Source: Microseira wollei NIES-4236
GTDB lineage: Bacteria; Cyanobacteriota; Cyanobacteriia; Cyanobacteriales; Aerosakkonemataceae
Direction of reading: 5' to 3'
DNA: 64,000 bases
Assembly: GCF_020521235.1 (NCBI RefSeq)
Contig: NZ_BLAY01000002.1
Coordinates: forward strand, 101,602-165,601
Shown here: piece after piece, positions 26,086-37,239 of the stretch
How positions within the stretch are numbered: the first letter of the stretch is position 1
How the letters are laid out: every line of letters begins with the position of its first letter
Program-made: the position numbers and the translations under genes
The notes under the pieces: model-generated
Databases searched by the model: none
The model's input: only the letters and a program-made list of their open reading frames with translations
What the model was told of the DNA's origin: nothing

Positions 26086-26452
26086 TAACTCAAGTTGCTA
26101 GTTACATCCCTGGCAAAGAAACAAAGGGCGCTCTGAAAAATCGTGGGTTTGACAGCGAGAAATCTACTCTGAAACCGGGTTGATGACTGGGGTAATGGGT
26201 AATTGTCAAGAGTAGGGGCGGGTTTTACCGCCATCACCTTTGTTTCTGTGAAAAATTGTTGAGCCAGGAAAGAGATCTACTCATAAACAAAGGTGATAAT
26301 GAAAGAAACCGGGTTTCTGTGAAAAATTGTTGAGCCAAGAAAGAGATCGTGGTCGAAACTTTGGTGATGGCCTCGTTAAAGCGGCCCCTACTGCCAATGA
26401 ATCCAATTACCAATTACCAATTACCAATTTGAATAACTAGCAACTTACGTTA
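26086..26452. mobile_element. MITE-like element B (367 bp)
   Basis: The left end is TAACTCAAGTTGCTAGTTA (26086-26104) and the right end TAACTAGCAACTTACGTTA (26434-26452), one mismatch from complementarity. The interior holds a doubled segment (GAAAAATTGTTGAGCCA...AGAAAGAGATC), GAAACCGGGTTTC palindromes, a GGGGCGGGTTTTACC dispersed repeat and ATTACC heptamers. No gene is present. Confidence 0.65.
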
Positions 26453-26454
26453 AG

Positions 26455-26625
26455 TAACGCAAGTTGCTAGTTACATCAAGCGGTACTGGTAATGGCTAAT
26501 GGCTAATGGCTAATGGGTAGTTGTCAAGAAGGCAAAAGCCTGTTAACCCAATTAGCAATTAGCCATTAGCAATTAGCAAGCGAGCAATTACCGCTGTCAC
26601 AAGTTATAACTAGCAACTTGGGTTA
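26455..26625. mobile_element. MITE-like element C (171 bp)
   Basis: It starts 2 bp after element B. Ends are TAACGCAAGTTGCTAGTTA (26455-26473) and TAACTAGCAACTTGGGTTA (26607-26625). The interior is built of GGCTAAT, AATTAGC and CATTAGC heptamers with a short unique centre (AAGGCAAAAGCCTG). Confidence 0.7.
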
Positions 26626-26673
26626 AGTATATGGATTTTTGCCGCTAAAAAACCGCCATAAGAGGAGCCAATT

Positions 26674-27057
26674 ATGTTATCTCAATCTGGTTTCGACGAT
26701 CGCTCTTTAGTTGAATCTTTTTACGGAGAATTATTCAATCGTTTCTACAGTGGTTGTAATAGTTCGCTCCGGGCACTCTTACGAGGGTGTGCCTTTGGCA
26801 TTGCTCCCAACCGCAACAAGATCGTAACGTTTTTTATTGTAGCTCCAAACCGAGATGTGGCAGAGAAACTAACGCAACACATTGACAACATTATCCAGCA
26901 CGCAGTCGAGCTGATGCCAGGAATACCACAAACCGCCATCTGCTATAACGTTCCATCTGAAAATCCGGTAGAAGAATCAGCAGATCTGGCAACCTCAAGG
27001 CAAACTTCCTCTAAGTTGATGGTAGGTAAATTCTTCCCCAATATTTCTCTTAACTAA
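26674..27057 (+). CDS. hypothetical protein
   Basis: A 127-residue soluble protein of unknown family. The start ATG 26674 is preceded by a good ribosome binding site (AGAGGAGCC). Residues 40-95 (ALLRGCAFGIAPNRNKIVTF, VAPNRDVAEKLTQHIDNIIQ) alternate strand and helix, giving a possible small alpha/beta domain. The C-terminal ~35 residues look disordered. No operon partner. Confidence 0.55.
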   Translation: MLSQSGFDDRSLVESFYGELFNRFYSGCNSSLRALLRGCAFGIAPNRNKIVTFFIVAPNRDVAEKLTQHIDNIIQHAVELMPGIPQTAICYNVPSENPVEESADLATSRQTSSKLMVGKFFPNISLN

Positions 27058-27278
27058 AAATAGCTATAAATACTCAATCCTTCAACTATAGACAAGGCTC
27101 ATTAGTTGCAAAGGCAAGCGCGATTCCCCTGCAAGCCGACGCGCGCGATCGCACAGCGTGCCACGGCTTAACCTGGGAGCAGGACAAGTGGAGAATCGCT
27201 TGAATGAATTTCCCACTACCAAACTTAACTTTCTCCTCGTCATATTATGCTGGTTGTGCCACTACAATCAAAGGCTAT

Positions 27279-28541
27279 ATGAGTGTGAGGAAAGTTAAGT
27301 TGGCAAAGCGTAAGCGCTTGGTTAGGCAGATTCTGATATTGTTATCGCTGGTTATTTCCGGTTTCTGTTTAGCGATCGCTCTGGGTGGGATAGCACGTCA
27401 ACCAGCAGCTCAAACGTTACAAGCACAGAATTCTGCGCCTCAGGTATCGCCGGCAACAAAAACCGCGCCAAAGGCTGCTTCTACTCCGATTCCCACTCCC
27501 CAAACCCCAATCGCCGATGCTCAATCGGAAGTCCCAGCAGAGGAGCAACCCGTTAAAACTTTTTCACCCCCAACCCAGTATCAGGGCAAACTCGTCAAGC
27601 AAGTCAAACTCTCAAATAAAGAAAAAGTCGTTGCCCTAACGTTTGATGACGGCCCTTGGCCTAATTATACTTCGCAGGTGTTGGAAATACTTAAGAAAAA
27701 TGATATTAAGGCAACTTTCTTCTGGATCGGACGGATGCTGAAGCAGCATCCGGAGATAGCCAAGCAAGTTGTCGCTGAAGGACACGTCGTTGCGAACCAC
27801 ACTTGGAGCCATTCTTACCGTTGGATGAATAAAGCTGCTGCTGCACGGGAAATTGATGACACGGCAGATTTAATTTACCAGACGACAGGAGTAAAATCGC
27901 TCTACTTCCGGCCCCCTGGTGGCATTTTAACCAACGGAGTAGCTGATTACGCCAAAAAGAAAAATTATGCCGTCATCATGTGGTCGAACGACTCGATAGA
28001 CTATCGTCGCTCTGCTGCAAAACGGTTGGTAAATAACGTAATGCGTAGGATTAACCCTACCGAAATCGTACTGATGCACGATGGTGGTGGAAATCGTTCC
28101 GAAACGGTAAAAGCTTTACCGGAAATCATTTCTAGATTCAAAAAACTCGGATACAAGTTTGTGACTATACCCGAGTTACTAGAAATGGAATTGAAGCAAA
28201 AAGAAGCCGCTTCTAAGAGTAAGAAAAAAGCAGTTAACACCGAGGAGAAAGATTCTAACTCCTCACCCGTTAATAGGGAGGCACAAGGTGTTAAGAGCGA
28301 GGAGAAAGATTCTAAATCCTCACCCGTTAATAGGGAGGAACAAGGTGTTAAGAGCGAGGAGAAAGATTCTAACTCCTCACCCATCAACAGCGTGGAACAA
28401 GGCGTTAAGAGCGAGGAGAAAGATTCTCATCCCTCATATATCTCCCCTGACCCAGAAGCCTCACCAGCAGAGGGGATACAGGAAATACCGGATTCCCAAT
28501 CCCCCTTACCCAGTCCCCATTCATCTACTGAACAGTACTGA
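27279..28541 (+). CDS. polysaccharide deacetylase (NodB domain, CE4)
   Basis: A 420-residue membrane-anchored or secreted CE4 deacetylase. N-terminal basic stretch and membrane segment ([20 protein letters not shown], ~14-35), then a Pro/Ala linker. The NodB domain (~110-310) has motif 1 TFDDGPW (catalytic Asp and metal Asp), motif 2 NHTWSH (metal His), motif 3 RPPGG and motif 5 VLMHDGGG. It would de-N-acetylate peptidoglycan or another glycan. The C-terminal tail holds a 19-residue repeat (see 28230-28435). ATG 27279 is preferred over 27204 because it gives a proper N-region. The 3' end overlaps convergent gltB by 17 bp. Confidence 0.9.
   Translation: MSVRKVKLAKRKRLVRQILILLSLVISGFCLAIALGGIARQPAAQTLQAQNSAPQVSPATKTAPKAASTPIPTPQTPIADAQSEVPAEEQPVKTFSPPTQYQGKLVKQVKLSNKEKVVALTFDDGPWPNYTSQVLEILKKNDIKATFFWIGRMLKQHPEIAKQVVAEGHVVANHTWSHSYRWMNKAAAAREIDDTADLIYQTTGVKSLYFRPPGGILTNGVADYAKKKNYAVIMWSNDSIDYRRSAAKRLVNNVMRRINPTEIVLMHDGGGNRSETVKALPEIISRFKKLGYKFVTIPELLEMELKQKEAASKSKKKAVNTEEKDSNSSPVNREAQGVKSEEKDSKSSPVNREEQGVKSEEKDSNSSPINSVEQGVKSEEKDSHPSYISPDPEASPAEGIQEIPDSQSPLPSPHSSTEQY
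28230..28435 (+). repeat. 57-bp in-frame tandem repeat in the deacetylase tail
   Basis: Units of 57 bp encode about four variants of [19 protein letters not shown], a charged, Ser-rich, probably disordered tail. The base pattern (TCCTCACCCGTTAATAGGGAGG) contains a small CCTC/GAGG inverted repeat. The unit count could vary between strains. Confidence 0.85.
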
Positions 28542-31500
28542 GAACTTTTTGTGCCGCTGTTTCGGGATTCGCTTCTGGTGAATTCGCTTCCGAAGGCGGC
28601 ACAACTTGCCAGAATTTCGCCAAATATTCCGACCAATTAGCCAAAATATCTTTGGCTTTTTGGCTGCCAGTACGTTCTAAGAAAGCTTCAATTAAGTCTT
28701 TTAATTGTTGCTCTCCAACTTGGGTAATTACCCGCTGAATTTTGACAATTTCCCGGTTAACTTTGGAGGGGAAGCTGCCATCTTCATCCAGGAAGTAAGC
28801 CAGACCCCCCGTCATACCCGCTCCCACGTTACGGCCTACTTTACCCAAAACGACGATAACGCCGCCGGTCATGTATTCGCAACAGTGGTCGCCTGCACCT
28901 TCGATGACAGCAGCAGCTTGGGAGTTCCGCACCGCGAAGCGTTCTCCGGCAATTCCAGCAGCGAACAAGGTGCCGCCGGTAGCACCGTAGAGGCAGGTAT
29001 TGCCTGCGATCGCATTCTCCCACGAATGGTAGGTAGCGACGGAGGGTGGCTTAATAATAATCTCGCCACCGTGCATCCCCTTGCCTACATAATCGTTTGC
29101 TTCCCCTTCCAAGATTAAACTCATCCCCGGCAAGTTAAACGCGCCAAAGCTTTGTCCCGCACTACCGATAAAGTTGAGGGTAATTTGACCTGCAAAGCCG
29201 TTATTGCCGTATTGGGAAGCAATTTCTCCCGCCAGACGCGCTCCTACTGTCCGATCGGTATTGACAATTCGCAGCGTTTTGTGGTATAATCCGTTCCCTT
29301 TGATCGCCGCTGGCAAGTTCGGATCGGCAAGCAATTCGTCATCGAGTACGGGGCCATTACTATGGACGCTCTCGTGATGCAACCAATCCCGATTTTCCCT
29401 TGTATCGGGCAGGGACATGATGCAATCGAGGTTCAAAGCGCCTGTCTTGGTGAGTTGCACGTCCCGCCTTGTCAGCAAGTCGGCGCGACCAACAACTTCG
29501 TTAATCGAACGATAGCCCAACTTTGCTAGGACGCACCGGACTTCTTCGGCGATGAAATAGAAGAAATTCACCACGTGTTCTGGTATACCAGTAAAGCGCT
29601 TCCGCAACTGTTCTTGCTGAGTTGCCACGCCGACGGGACAGTTATTCGTGTGGCAGATGCGTGCCATAATGCAGCCTTCGGCAATCATGGCAATTGAGCC
29701 AAACCCGAATTCTTCTGCGCCCATGACAGCGCCCATCAGTACATCGTGACCAGTTTTGATACCGCCATCCACGCGGAGGATGACGCGATCGCGCAATCCA
29801 TTCTCCATCAACACGCGATGCACTTCGGTCAATCCGAGTTCCCACGGAGAACCCGCGTGCTTAATCGAACTTAGGGGCGAAGCACCCGTGCCGCCGTCGT
29901 GACCGGAAATTTGGATAATATCTGCATTCGCCTTGGCGACGCCTGCGGCAATTGTGCCGATACCAACTTCCGCGACGAGCTTCACGGAAACCCCAGCTTT
30001 GGGGTTAATTTGGTGCAAATCGAAAATCAACTGCGCCAAGTCTTCAATCGAGTAGATATCGTGGTGCGGAGGTGGCGAAATCAGGGTTACGCCTGGTTTA
30101 GAACGCCGCAACATGGCGATGTAAGGACTGACTTTGGTTCCGGGTAATTGACCGCCTTCTCCGGGTTTCGCGCCTTGGGCGATTTTAATTTCCAGTTGCT
30201 GGGCGCTGATCAGATATTCTGGAGTTACGCCAAACCGACCGGAAGCGACTTGTTTAATTGCAGAAGAAGCAGTATCGCCGTTTCGCAAACCTTTGAGGTG
30301 CGGGAAGGTTGGGGAATGACCATTTTGATCCACATCATCCAAAATTTTGAAGCGCAGGGGATCTTCTCCACCTTCCCCAGAATTCGACTTGCCGCCGATG
30401 CGGTTCATGGCAATAGCCAAGGTTTCGTGCGCTTCTGGCGATAGCGCCCCTAAAGACATACCGCCGGTGCAGAAGCGCTTCATAATAGATTCTGCTGATT
30501 CTACTTCCTCGACGGGGATGGGGGAGCGATCGCTCTTAAATTCCAGCAAATCCCGCAACGCCGTCACCGGACGACCTTGCAAGTACTTTTGATAAACTTC
30601 GTAGTGGTCGTAACCGGGCGGGTGGGCAGGTGTGCTGGTGGGCAGGTGAGAAGAATCTGCACTCTCACCTGCTCCTTTGCTCACTTGCTCACCTGCTTTA
30701 AAAGCTGAGACAGCCTTATGCAACGCCTTCGACATTTCCGGGCTATTCATGTGATACTCGCCACCCGGACGGTAAGCCACAAAGCCGAAGTTTTCTAACT
30801 TTTTCAGCGTCAATTCGGGGAAAGCTTTTTGATGGAAAGACAGCACTTCCGAGGCTAATTCGCTCACAGTTAAGCCGCCGACGCGAGAAGCCGTACCTTT
30901 AAAGCCCAAATTTAGCAAATCTGGACCGATACCAATCGCTTCAAAAATCTGCGCTGCTTGGTAAGAAGACAGTAACGAAATGCCCATCTTGGACAAAATT
31001 TTCAGCAAGCCATCTTCTACCGCTTTGCGGAAATTTTTCTGAGCTTGACTGACAGTAATGTTGGCAATTTTGCCTCGTTCCATCAGACTGCGCGTCTTGG
31101 AATTTGACCACCAATGGCGCACGCTTTCCAGCGCCAAATACGGACATACCGCACTCGCTCCATAGCCAATTAAACAAGCGAAGTGGTGCGTACTCCAGCA
31201 CTGCGCCGTATCGACGACTAAAGAAACTTTCATCCGCACGTTTTGGCGGATTAAGTGGTGGTGAACCGCACCCACTGCCAACAGCGGCGGGATGTAGGTT
31301 GTATCCCCCCCTAACCCCCCTGTTGTCCCCCCCTTATCAAGGGGGGCTAGGGGGGATCGATCGCTTAATACCAATATCTTCGTTCCGTTTTGTACCAATT
31401 CGGTCGCCTTGGCACAAAGATTGCCAACAGCTTCTGCTAAACCTTCTGGTCCTGTGGCAATTTCAAACAGCGTTGAAATTGTAGCCGTTCGAGATTCTAG

Positions 31501-33318
31501 AGTCCGAATTTGCTCTAAATCTGGATCGGAAAGTACTGGCGAATCTAACTGCAAAACCCGCGCATATTCAGGCATTGCTTCTAACAGGTTTCCCTTCTCA
31601 CCCAAGTACGTGCTTAAAGACATCACCAACTTTTCGCGCAAAGGGTCAATTGCCGGGTTAGTTACTTGAGCGAAACGCTGCTTAAAGTAGTCATAAAGCA
31701 AGTGGGGACGTGATGACAGCACTGCCAAAGGAATATCGTCTCCCATGCAGTAAGTCGGTTCTTTCCCTGACGCAGCCATTTCTTCAATTACCATTTCCAC
31801 ATCTTCAGCTGTATAGCCAAAGGCGATTTGATGGCGCAGTAAAGTTTGCGCGTCGAGTTGAGTATTTTCGAGGGCGGGTTGTACTTCCAGATTCTGGCGC
31901 TGTTTTAGCCACTCGCCATAAGGCAACCTTGCCGCTACCCGCTGCTTAATTTCCCAGTTTTTCAGGACTTCTTTAGTTTCCAGGTCAACAGCGATCGCAC
32001 ATCCTGGTCCTAAGCGACCCTTTTCTACAATTTCAGCTTCTGGGATATCTACCACACCTGCTTCGCTACCGACAATGATATAGCGATCGCGCGTCACGCA
32101 ATAGCGAGCCGGACGCAAACCGTTACGGTCAAGCGTAGCACCCACCTTCTTGCCATCGCCGAAGACTAGCAAGGCGGGGCCATCCCAAGGTTCTTGAATG
32201 CCGCTGTAATATTCGTAAAACTCGACAATTTCGGGATGAGCGTCCAATTCTGGCTGATTTTGGTACGCTTCCGGCACCATAATCATCAAAGCTTCCATCG
32301 GACTGCGACCAGATCGCACCAACAATTCCAGCACGTTATCCAGGGTAGCCGAATCGCTGTTATCGACATTTACGATTGGTTTGAGGTCATTTAAGCGCCC
32401 CTGCCAAATCGGATGGGCTAAATCTGCTTCCCGCGCCACCATCCAATTAATATTGCCCAACAGCGTATTGATTTCGCCGTTGTGTCCCAACAAGCGCATC
32501 GGCTGTGCCAAAGGCCACTTAGGCATGGTATTGGTGCTAAAGCGCCGGTGATAAACCGCAAACGGACTCTTATAAGCTGGATTTTTTAAGTCCGCGTAAA
32601 ACTCTCCCAATACCGCCGCGCGCACCATGCCTTTATAGACAATCGTGCGGCAAGAGAACGAGCAAATGTAAAAATCGGGAACGGGTGACTGGTGATTCGT
32701 TGTTGCCGAAGGATCTGCTTCTGTATTGTGAATGTAAGCCTCTGCTCCAAGTACCGCTTTCTCTATCCGCTTCCTGGCTAAATACAAGTGTCGCTCGAGT
32801 TCATCGCCGCGCAGATGTTCTGAAGCAACAATTACCTGTTCGATTTGCGGTTGATTTTCTCGTGCTTGCACGCCCAAAACCTGTTCGCGTACCGGCACTT
32901 TCCGCCAACCCAACAAGGTTAAGCCTTCTTTTTGTAACAAATCTGCTACAACCGGGCGAATCTTTTCTATAACAGAGTTATCCTGGGGCAGAAACACCAT
33001 CCCCACCCCAACTTGTTCGGAGGATGGCATTTGAATCCCCTGTTCCCCTGCCCACTCGAGCAGTAATTCCCAAGGAATGGCGGTCATTAAACCAGAGCCA
33101 TCACCCGAATCTTGGTCAGCACTGCACCCGCCCCGGTGTTCCAAACAAGTCAGTGCAGACAAAGCCTTTGTCACAATTTCATGGGTGGGGGCAGATTCAA
33201 GGGTGGCGATAAAGCCGACACCGCAGGCATCGCGTTCCTCTACCAACCAGCGTTGGCCTGCATATCCCGCCTGTTGTTGGTTATTATCCACGCTCGTGTT
33301 ATTCATCGGATGACTCAT
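28525..33318 (-). CDS. gltB: ferredoxin-dependent glutamate synthase, large subunit
   Basis: A 1,597-residue Fd-GOGAT that makes two glutamates from glutamine and 2-oxoglutarate with ferredoxin electrons. The N-terminal amidotransferase domain begins after a short propeptide with ERDACGVGF (nucleophile Cys ~32). The FMN/synthase domain has [24 protein letters not shown] and the [3Fe-4S] motif [15 protein letters not shown]; the C-terminal beta-helix has GGxxxG repeats (GGEIIIKPP). The ATG at 33318 is chosen for its AGGAAA site. Two in-frame insertions are visible: a C/G palindrome ([17 protein letters not shown]) and a [12 protein letters not shown] segment. NtcA control is expected from the family, but I saw no convincing NtcA box. 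Confidence 0.97.
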   Translation of the reverse strand: MSHPMNNTSVDNNQQQAGYAGQRWLVEERDACGVGFIATLESAPTHEIVTKALSALTCLEHRGGCSADQDSGDGSGLMTAIPWELLLEWAGEQGIQMPSSEQVGVGMVFLPQDNSVIEKIRPVVADLLQKEGLTLLGWRKVPVREQVLGVQARENQPQIEQVIVASEHLRGDELERHLYLARKRIEKAVLGAEAYIHNTEADPSATTNHQSPVPDFYICSFSCRTIVYKGMVRAAVLGEFYADLKNPAYKSPFAVYHRRFSTNTMPKWPLAQPMRLLGHNGEINTLLGNINWMVAREADLAHPIWQGRLNDLKPIVNVDNSDSATLDNVLELLVRSGRSPMEALMIMVPEAYQNQPELDAHPEIVEFYEYYSGIQEPWDGPALLVFGDGKKVGATLDRNGLRPARYCVTRDRYIIVGSEAGVVDIPEAEIVEKGRLGPGCAIAVDLETKEVLKNWEIKQRVAARLPYGEWLKQRQNLEVQPALENTQLDAQTLLRHQIAFGYTAEDVEMVIEEMAASGKEPTYCMGDDIPLAVLSSRPHLLYDYFKQRFAQVTNPAIDPLREKLVMSLSTYLGEKGNLLEAMPEYARVLQLDSPVLSDPDLEQIRTLESRTATISTLFEIATGPEGLAEAVGNLCAKATELVQNGTKILVLSDRSPLAPLDKGGTTGGLGGDTTYIPPLLAVGAVHHHLIRQNVRMKVSLVVDTAQCWSTHHFACLIGYGASAVCPYLALESVRHWWSNSKTRSLMERGKIANITVSQAQKNFRKAVEDGLLKILSKMGISLLSSYQAAQIFEAIGIGPDLLNLGFKGTASRVGGLTVSELASEVLSFHQKAFPELTLKKLENFGFVAYRPGGEYHMNSPEMSKALHKAVSAFKAGEQVSKGAGESADSSHLPTSTPAHPPGYDHYEVYQKYLQGRPVTALRDLLEFKSDRSPIPVEEVESAESIMKRFCTGGMSLGALSPEAHETLAIAMNRIGGKSNSGEGGEDPLRFKILDDVDQNGHSPTFPHLKGLRNGDTASSAIKQVASGRFGVTPEYLISAQQLEIKIAQGAKPGEGGQLPGTKVSPYIAMLRRSKPGVTLISPPPHHDIYSIEDLAQLIFDLHQINPKAGVSVKLVAEVGIGTIAAGVAKANADIIQISGHDGGTGASPLSSIKHAGSPWELGLTEVHRVLMENGLRDRVILRVDGGIKTGHDVLMGAVMGAEEFGFGSIAMIAEGCIMARICHTNNCPVGVATQQEQLRKRFTGIPEHVVNFFYFIAEEVRCVLAKLGYRSINEVVGRADLLTRRDVQLTKTGALNLDCIMSLPDTRENRDWLHHESVHSNGPVLDDELLADPNLPAAIKGNGLYHKTLRIVNTDRTVGARLAGEIASQYGNNGFAGQITLNFIGSAGQSFGAFNLPGMSLILEGEANDYVGKGMHGGEIIIKPPSVATYHSWENAIAGNTCLYGATGGTLFAAGIAGERFAVRNSQAAAVIEGAGDHCCEYMTGGVIVVLGKVGRNVGAGMTGGLAYFLDEDGSFPSKVNREIVKIQRVITQVGEQQLKDLIEAFLERTGSQKAKDILANWSEYLAKFWQVVPPSEANSPEANPETAAQKVLSTVQ
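30617..30705. repeat. CACCTGC-type repeat inserted in gltB
   Basis: GGGTGGGCAGGTG units and TCACCTGC units lie within gltB and are translated (minus strand) as [20 protein letters not shown]. They fall between the conserved [15 protein letters not shown] region and [12 protein letters not shown]. Confidence 0.65.
31303..31357. repeat. C-run/G-run palindrome inserted in gltB
   Basis: Runs CCCCCCCTAACCCCCC and GTCCCCCCCTTATCAAGGGG, followed by CTAGGGGGGATC, form nested hairpins. They are translated in frame as [20 protein letters not shown] between the conserved KILVLS and [12 protein letters not shown]. Same family as 8103-8140. Confidence 0.75.
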
Positions 33319-33983
33319 GCAACTGTTTCCTCGTTTATCCTGATGTAGATTTATTGATCGAACCTTGCCCCGCCTGTAGTGGCTTGTGCTTACCACAACA
33401 AGTTCCCCTGCGTAAAAATTCTGATTTTGTCGCGAAGCCAGTTCCCTCGACCTATTCAGCCCTTACTCCAATTGACACCTATACTGCCTGACACCTTCAG
33501 ATGCTTATACAACTCGATTGTGAAGGTGAAACGCTCAGTTTTTTTTATTACCTATGCGTCTGGTGTCGGCAGCTGGAAAAACCTTTTGCCAAAAGTAGAC
33601 CCTAACTTAATAGGGTCAATAAACCCTGGAAATCCAACGTTAAATATACGCATTTCGACTGCTCAGAGGGCGGGATAAAGATTCTATCTAAAAAACTCGT
33701 ATCTAACAATCCCCTAGAGGCACCTATCGGTTAACAATGGGTTAAACCGAGCCTCAGAAAAGCTGCAAATATTTCCTGGCGATCGCGCTTCCCGAAGGTT
33801 TGTTTAAAGCAACTTGGTTATTTGTGGGGTCTTACACCTTTATTATGAGGGCGGGGAGGAAAGGATTACCACGCTCAAGTCATTAGTTCTTGATATTATG
33901 TGGGGGCTAATCTGACCAAAGACGGGCGCAGGCGGGAACGCTCCCACAGCACCTCGCTGGCCTTCCAAGTATTTATCCTTCCT
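33319..33983. other. divergent promoter region, gltB and phosphodiester glycosidase
   Basis: 665 bp with no supported ORF. It must hold the promoters of gltB (leftward) and the 33984 gene (rightward). A small hairpin TAGGGTCAATAAACCCT lies near 33612. No NtcA site of the GTAN8TAC form was found by eye. Confidence 0.5.
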
Positions 33984-36005
33984 ATGCCAGGTCGTAAACA
34001 TCAATTGTATCTCACCCTGTCAATCGTACCTATCATCGCCACGTCGCTGTGGTTGGGTCAAAATGCCATTGCTAGCCTTTCTACCTCTGTAGCCATCCCA
34101 CAGCAGCTAGTGCCAGCCAAACCGATGACTGTACTAAGCCAACAACTCCCAGTATCGGTGCCCAACGACACTTCTTTCCAGAGGAATTTAAGACAGGGGA
34201 ACCAAATCGCTGTAAATGGGCGAATTTTACCCGTAGTTTGGAGTCAGCGGCAACTAAGTGTCAGCGATAAAACTATCCGCACTGGGATTAGCGATACCGG
34301 CTTAATGCGGACAATCGGAGCTGAGTTACTGAGTACTTGGAATACAACAGCACAGCCGGTACAGTGGTTTTCCCAGGCTCAAACCCAGCCGCTGATTTTA
34401 GCAACCTGGTTAACCAGTCAGTACCGCTATTTAGATATTACCGATTTAGCGACAGCGATGGGTTGGCAGTTGCAAGCCGATGGGACAACGCTGCGAATTA
34501 ACTTGCCTCCCGCCAAATTACAAGACATGCGACAGGAACAGCTACTTTGGCGTCAAAACTCCCCCGCCTCCTCTAGCCTACCCATTGTTGTAGATCTAGA
34601 CCGTCCAACCCCTTGGCAAGTCAGCCAAGAAGGCAATGTAGTAAAAGTTACCATCGATGCGGCAACTGACCCAGCAATACTACAGAGAACCGTGCCGGGA
34701 AATGGGACACCAAGCATAGAATCTGGTATAGCAGACACAGTACAAACGCAGCCAGACCAACTTCTGCCCCCTCCCCCTCCCGCCGAACTATGCCCAATCC
34801 CCCAGACGCCATGCCCAATTAATCTGGAAAGCACTTCTAACCAAACGACAATTAGAACCAACATTCCCAGTGGTTTGCGTCCTCGCGTTTGGAGTTTATC
34901 CAATCCCTACCGCCTCGTCATCGATTTTCAACCAGAGACTATGGTAGAGCGAGATATTGTCTGGGCAACGGGATTGCGCTACAGGCAGCAGTATATCGAA
35001 ATTAAAGATGCTTCATCTGGGAAACAGGTTGCTTCCCGTTTTCCGGTAGTTTGGTTGGAAATCAATCCGCGTCAGCCTGGATTGACGATCAAGCCTATCT
35101 GGAGCAATCCTAGTACGTTAGTGGGGATTGCCCCTTTAATTCAGACAGCGCAGCAGTGGCAAGTCGCGGCGGCGATTAACGCGGGTTTTTTTAATCGCAA
35201 TACTCAGTTGCCTTTGGGCGCAATCAGGCGGGATGGTAGGTGGTTATCCAGTCCTATTCTCAACCGGGGAGCGATCGGTTGGAACGACTTCGGCGAAGTC
35301 AAAATCGGACATCTAAGTGTTGAGAACACGATCGTTACATCAGGTGGAGAGCGGTTACCCGTCACAGCGGTTAACAGCGGCTACATCCAGCCAGGAATTG
35401 CCCTCCACACAAAAGAGTGGGGAAATACCTACACCCCCCTCAGCGATAACGAAACCATAGTCGCAATCGGGAATAACCAGGTTATCAGTCAATCACCCGC
35501 AGGTTCAGCGGGACAAACACCCTTTCCCATTCCACCTGACGGCTACCTGCTCGTTATCCGTGCCAAACCAGAATTAGCCGATAAGCTTGCCGTTGGTACG
35601 ACAGTCCGCTACGAAAGCGTTCCCGTCCCTGGGGAATTCGTCCGTTATCCCCAAATTTTAGGAGCAGGGCCGGTTTTACTGCAAAATCGTCAAATTGTTC
35701 TCGACGCCAAAGCCGAACAATTCCGCGATTCCTTTATTGAAGAATCTGCCGTTCGGAGTGCCATCGCTATCACCGCCAGCAACACCCTACTCATAGTCAC
35801 CGTCGGTAATCGTACAGGTGGCACGGGACCAACCTTACGTGAAATCGCTCAGATCGTACAACAAATGGGAGCCGTTGATGCACTTAATTTAGACGGCGGC
35901 AGTTCTACCAGCCTTTACCTGGGCGGTCAACTGCTCAATCGCCCTCCCGGCACTGCCGCTCGCGTTCACAACGGCATCGGTATTTTCCTCAATCCCCGGC
36001 TATGA
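33984..36005 (+). CDS. phosphodiester glycosidase family protein (NAGPA/DUF2233), exported
   Basis: A 673-residue protein. Signal peptide or anchor at ~7-32 (LTLSIVPIIATSLWLGQNAI). Residues ~70-200 resemble a copper-amine-oxidase-like/AMIN-type N-terminal region with a Pro-rich linker (LLPPPPPAELCPI). The C-terminal NAGPA domain (~380-670) has AAINAGFFNRNTQLPLGAIR, GAGPVLLQN and ALNLDGGSSTSLYLGG, the family hallmarks. Members cleave phosphodiester-linked sugars at the cell surface; the bacterial substrate is unknown. An upstream in-frame start at 33900 would put 28 non-hydrophobic residues before the signal, so ATG 33984 is preferred. The linker CPIPQTPCPIN is encoded by TGCCCAAT-type repeats. 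Confidence 0.85.
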   Translation: MPGRKHQLYLTLSIVPIIATSLWLGQNAIASLSTSVAIPQQLVPAKPMTVLSQQLPVSVPNDTSFQRNLRQGNQIAVNGRILPVVWSQRQLSVSDKTIRTGISDTGLMRTIGAELLSTWNTTAQPVQWFSQAQTQPLILATWLTSQYRYLDITDLATAMGWQLQADGTTLRINLPPAKLQDMRQEQLLWRQNSPASSSLPIVVDLDRPTPWQVSQEGNVVKVTIDAATDPAILQRTVPGNGTPSIESGIADTVQTQPDQLLPPPPPAELCPIPQTPCPINLESTSNQTTIRTNIPSGLRPRVWSLSNPYRLVIDFQPETMVERDIVWATGLRYRQQYIEIKDASSGKQVASRFPVVWLEINPRQPGLTIKPIWSNPSTLVGIAPLIQTAQQWQVAAAINAGFFNRNTQLPLGAIRRDGRWLSSPILNRGAIGWNDFGEVKIGHLSVENTIVTSGGERLPVTAVNSGYIQPGIALHTKEWGNTYTPLSDNETIVAIGNNQVISQSPAGSAGQTPFPIPPDGYLLVIRAKPELADKLAVGTTVRYESVPVPGEFVRYPQILGAGPVLLQNRQIVLDAKAEQFRDSFIEESAVRSAIAITASNTLLIVTVGNRTGGTGPTLREIAQIVQQMGAVDALNLDGGSSTSLYLGGQLLNRPPGTAARVHNGIGIFLNPRL

Positions 36006-36346
36006 GATGAGGGAGATGAGGGGCAAAAGGGGCCCAGGAGCAGAGGGACAAAAGGGGAATTAGAATGTACATTCTCCCCATCGCCTGGAGCTACCCATCG
36101 CCTCTGGTCCCCATCTTCCCCACCTTCCCCATGTTGTTAAAGCCCCTTTAAAGCTGCTAAGTCCCATGTAAAGACTTGATGTAAATCAGCTCAATTAGCA
36201 GGATTACTGATGACAGCGGCCCGATGGTATTTGCTATGTTGGGCTGTGGGTTTGAAAAGTATCTAGGTTCAACGCAACCGAGCGGCGCTTGTATTTCATA
36301 GATCTTCACAAAACTAACTCTGATCCCAGTAATTAGGAGAAAATAT
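36006..36346. other. intergenic region with G-rich and CCCCATC simple repeats
   Basis: After the stop come GAGGGGCAAAAGGGG-type repeats and CCCCATCTTCCCC units up to ~36130, low-complexity sequence of the heptameric type. The remainder is the AT-rich leader of the cupin gene with ribosome binding site TAGGAG before ATG 36347. Confidence 0.6.
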
Positions 36347-36766
36347 ATGGCTCAGCTTCAAGAAATCTCTCACGTATCCGCAGTTGCCCTACCCACATCT
36401 GCTGCTACAAACACAGTTGCCGCCACAGAACTGCGGCCTTGGGGTTCTTTTACAGTTCTTGAAGAAGGGCGAGGATATAAAATTAAGCGGATTGAAGTCA
36501 AGCCCGGTCACCGCCTCAGCCTGCAAATGCACCACCACCGTAGCGAACACTGGATCGTAGTTTCGGGTACGGCTAAGGTAACTTGCGGCGAAGAAGAAAT
36601 CATGCTGGGCAGCAATCAGTCTACCTACGTACCCCAATGTACCAACCACCGTCTGGAAAACCCTGGTGTAATTCCTCTAGTTTTAATTGAGGTACAAAAT
36701 GGGGAATATCTGGGAGAAGATGATATTGTGCGCTTTCAAGACGACTACGCCCGCACCAAAAAGTAA
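36347..36766 (+). CDS. cupin protein similar to mannose-6-phosphate isomerase/ManC C-terminal domain
   Basis: A 139-residue single-domain cupin. RPWGSFTVLEEGRGYKIKRI, the metal motif HHHRSEHWIVVSGTA and the second motif YVPQCTNHRLENPG match the cupin of type II phosphomannose isomerases. It lacks the GMP transferase domain, so it may isomerise a phosphosugar or only bind one. Six bp separate it from the IscA-like gene, suggesting co-transcription. Confidence 0.85.
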   Translation: MAQLQEISHVSAVALPTSAATNTVAATELRPWGSFTVLEEGRGYKIKRIEVKPGHRLSLQMHHHRSEHWIVVSGTAKVTCGEEEIMLGSNQSTYVPQCTNHRLENPGVIPLVLIEVQNGEYLGEDDIVRFQDDYARTKK

Positions 36767-36772
36767 AGTTTT

Positions 36773-37102
36773 ATGATTAATCTCAGTCCAGCAGCCGCCA
36801 GTGAAATCAAACGTCTCAAATCTAAACACCAAAAGCCAAATGCACTATTTCGCCTGGGGGTACAACCAGGCGGCTGCGCTGAGATGGTCTACACCCTGGA
36901 ATTTGACGAGACGCCAGCGCCAGGGGATCGAGTTTACGATTGTAACGGCCTGTCTGTGGTCGTAGCACAACAGCAGCTCAACTATATCGACGGCCTGACT
37001 CTGGATTACTCGGAAGATATGATGGGTGGCGGTTTTCGCTTTCATAACCCCAATGCCAAGACTAGCTGTGGCTGCGGTAATTCCTTTTCCATACAGGGTT
37101 AA
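36773..37102 (+). CDS. A-type iron-sulfur carrier protein (IscA/SufA family)
   Basis: A 109-residue HesB/IscA-type scaffold with the three ligand cysteines C35 (GGCAEMVY), C99 and C101 (SCGCG). It delivers Fe-S clusters or iron to apoproteins. The GGG(F)xFxNP segment (MGGGFRFHNPNAKTSCGCG) is typical. Confidence 0.93.
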   Translation: MINLSPAAASEIKRLKSKHQKPNALFRLGVQPGGCAEMVYTLEFDETPAPGDRVYDCNGLSVVVAQQQLNYIDGLTLDYSEDMMGGGFRFHNPNAKTSCGCGNSFSIQG

Positions 37103-37164
37103 GATGCCGCAGCAAATATTGAACTGCCACGGGAGCGATCGCTCTGCGCGTGGTTTTTTGCTTG

Positions 37165-37216
37165 CAGGACTGACGCACTACGAGCAGAGAAACCCGGTTT
37201 CTTTGCCTAAGTCCTG
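37165..37216. repeat. short inverted repeat CAGGACTGACGCA...CTAAGTCCTG
   Basis: End motifs CAGGACTGACGCA (37165) and GCCTAAGTCCTG (to 37216) flank AGAAACCCGGTTTCT, itself a perfect palindrome. Same family as 15382-15485. Confidence 0.7.
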
Positions 37217-37239
37217 GCTTGGCTTTCCACCCCCTTGCC

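Noticed and set aside
33319..33983. NtcA box upstream of gltB
   Set aside because: No GTAN8TAC pattern could be found with correct spacing; a GTA...TAC pair near 33376 has the wrong spacer.
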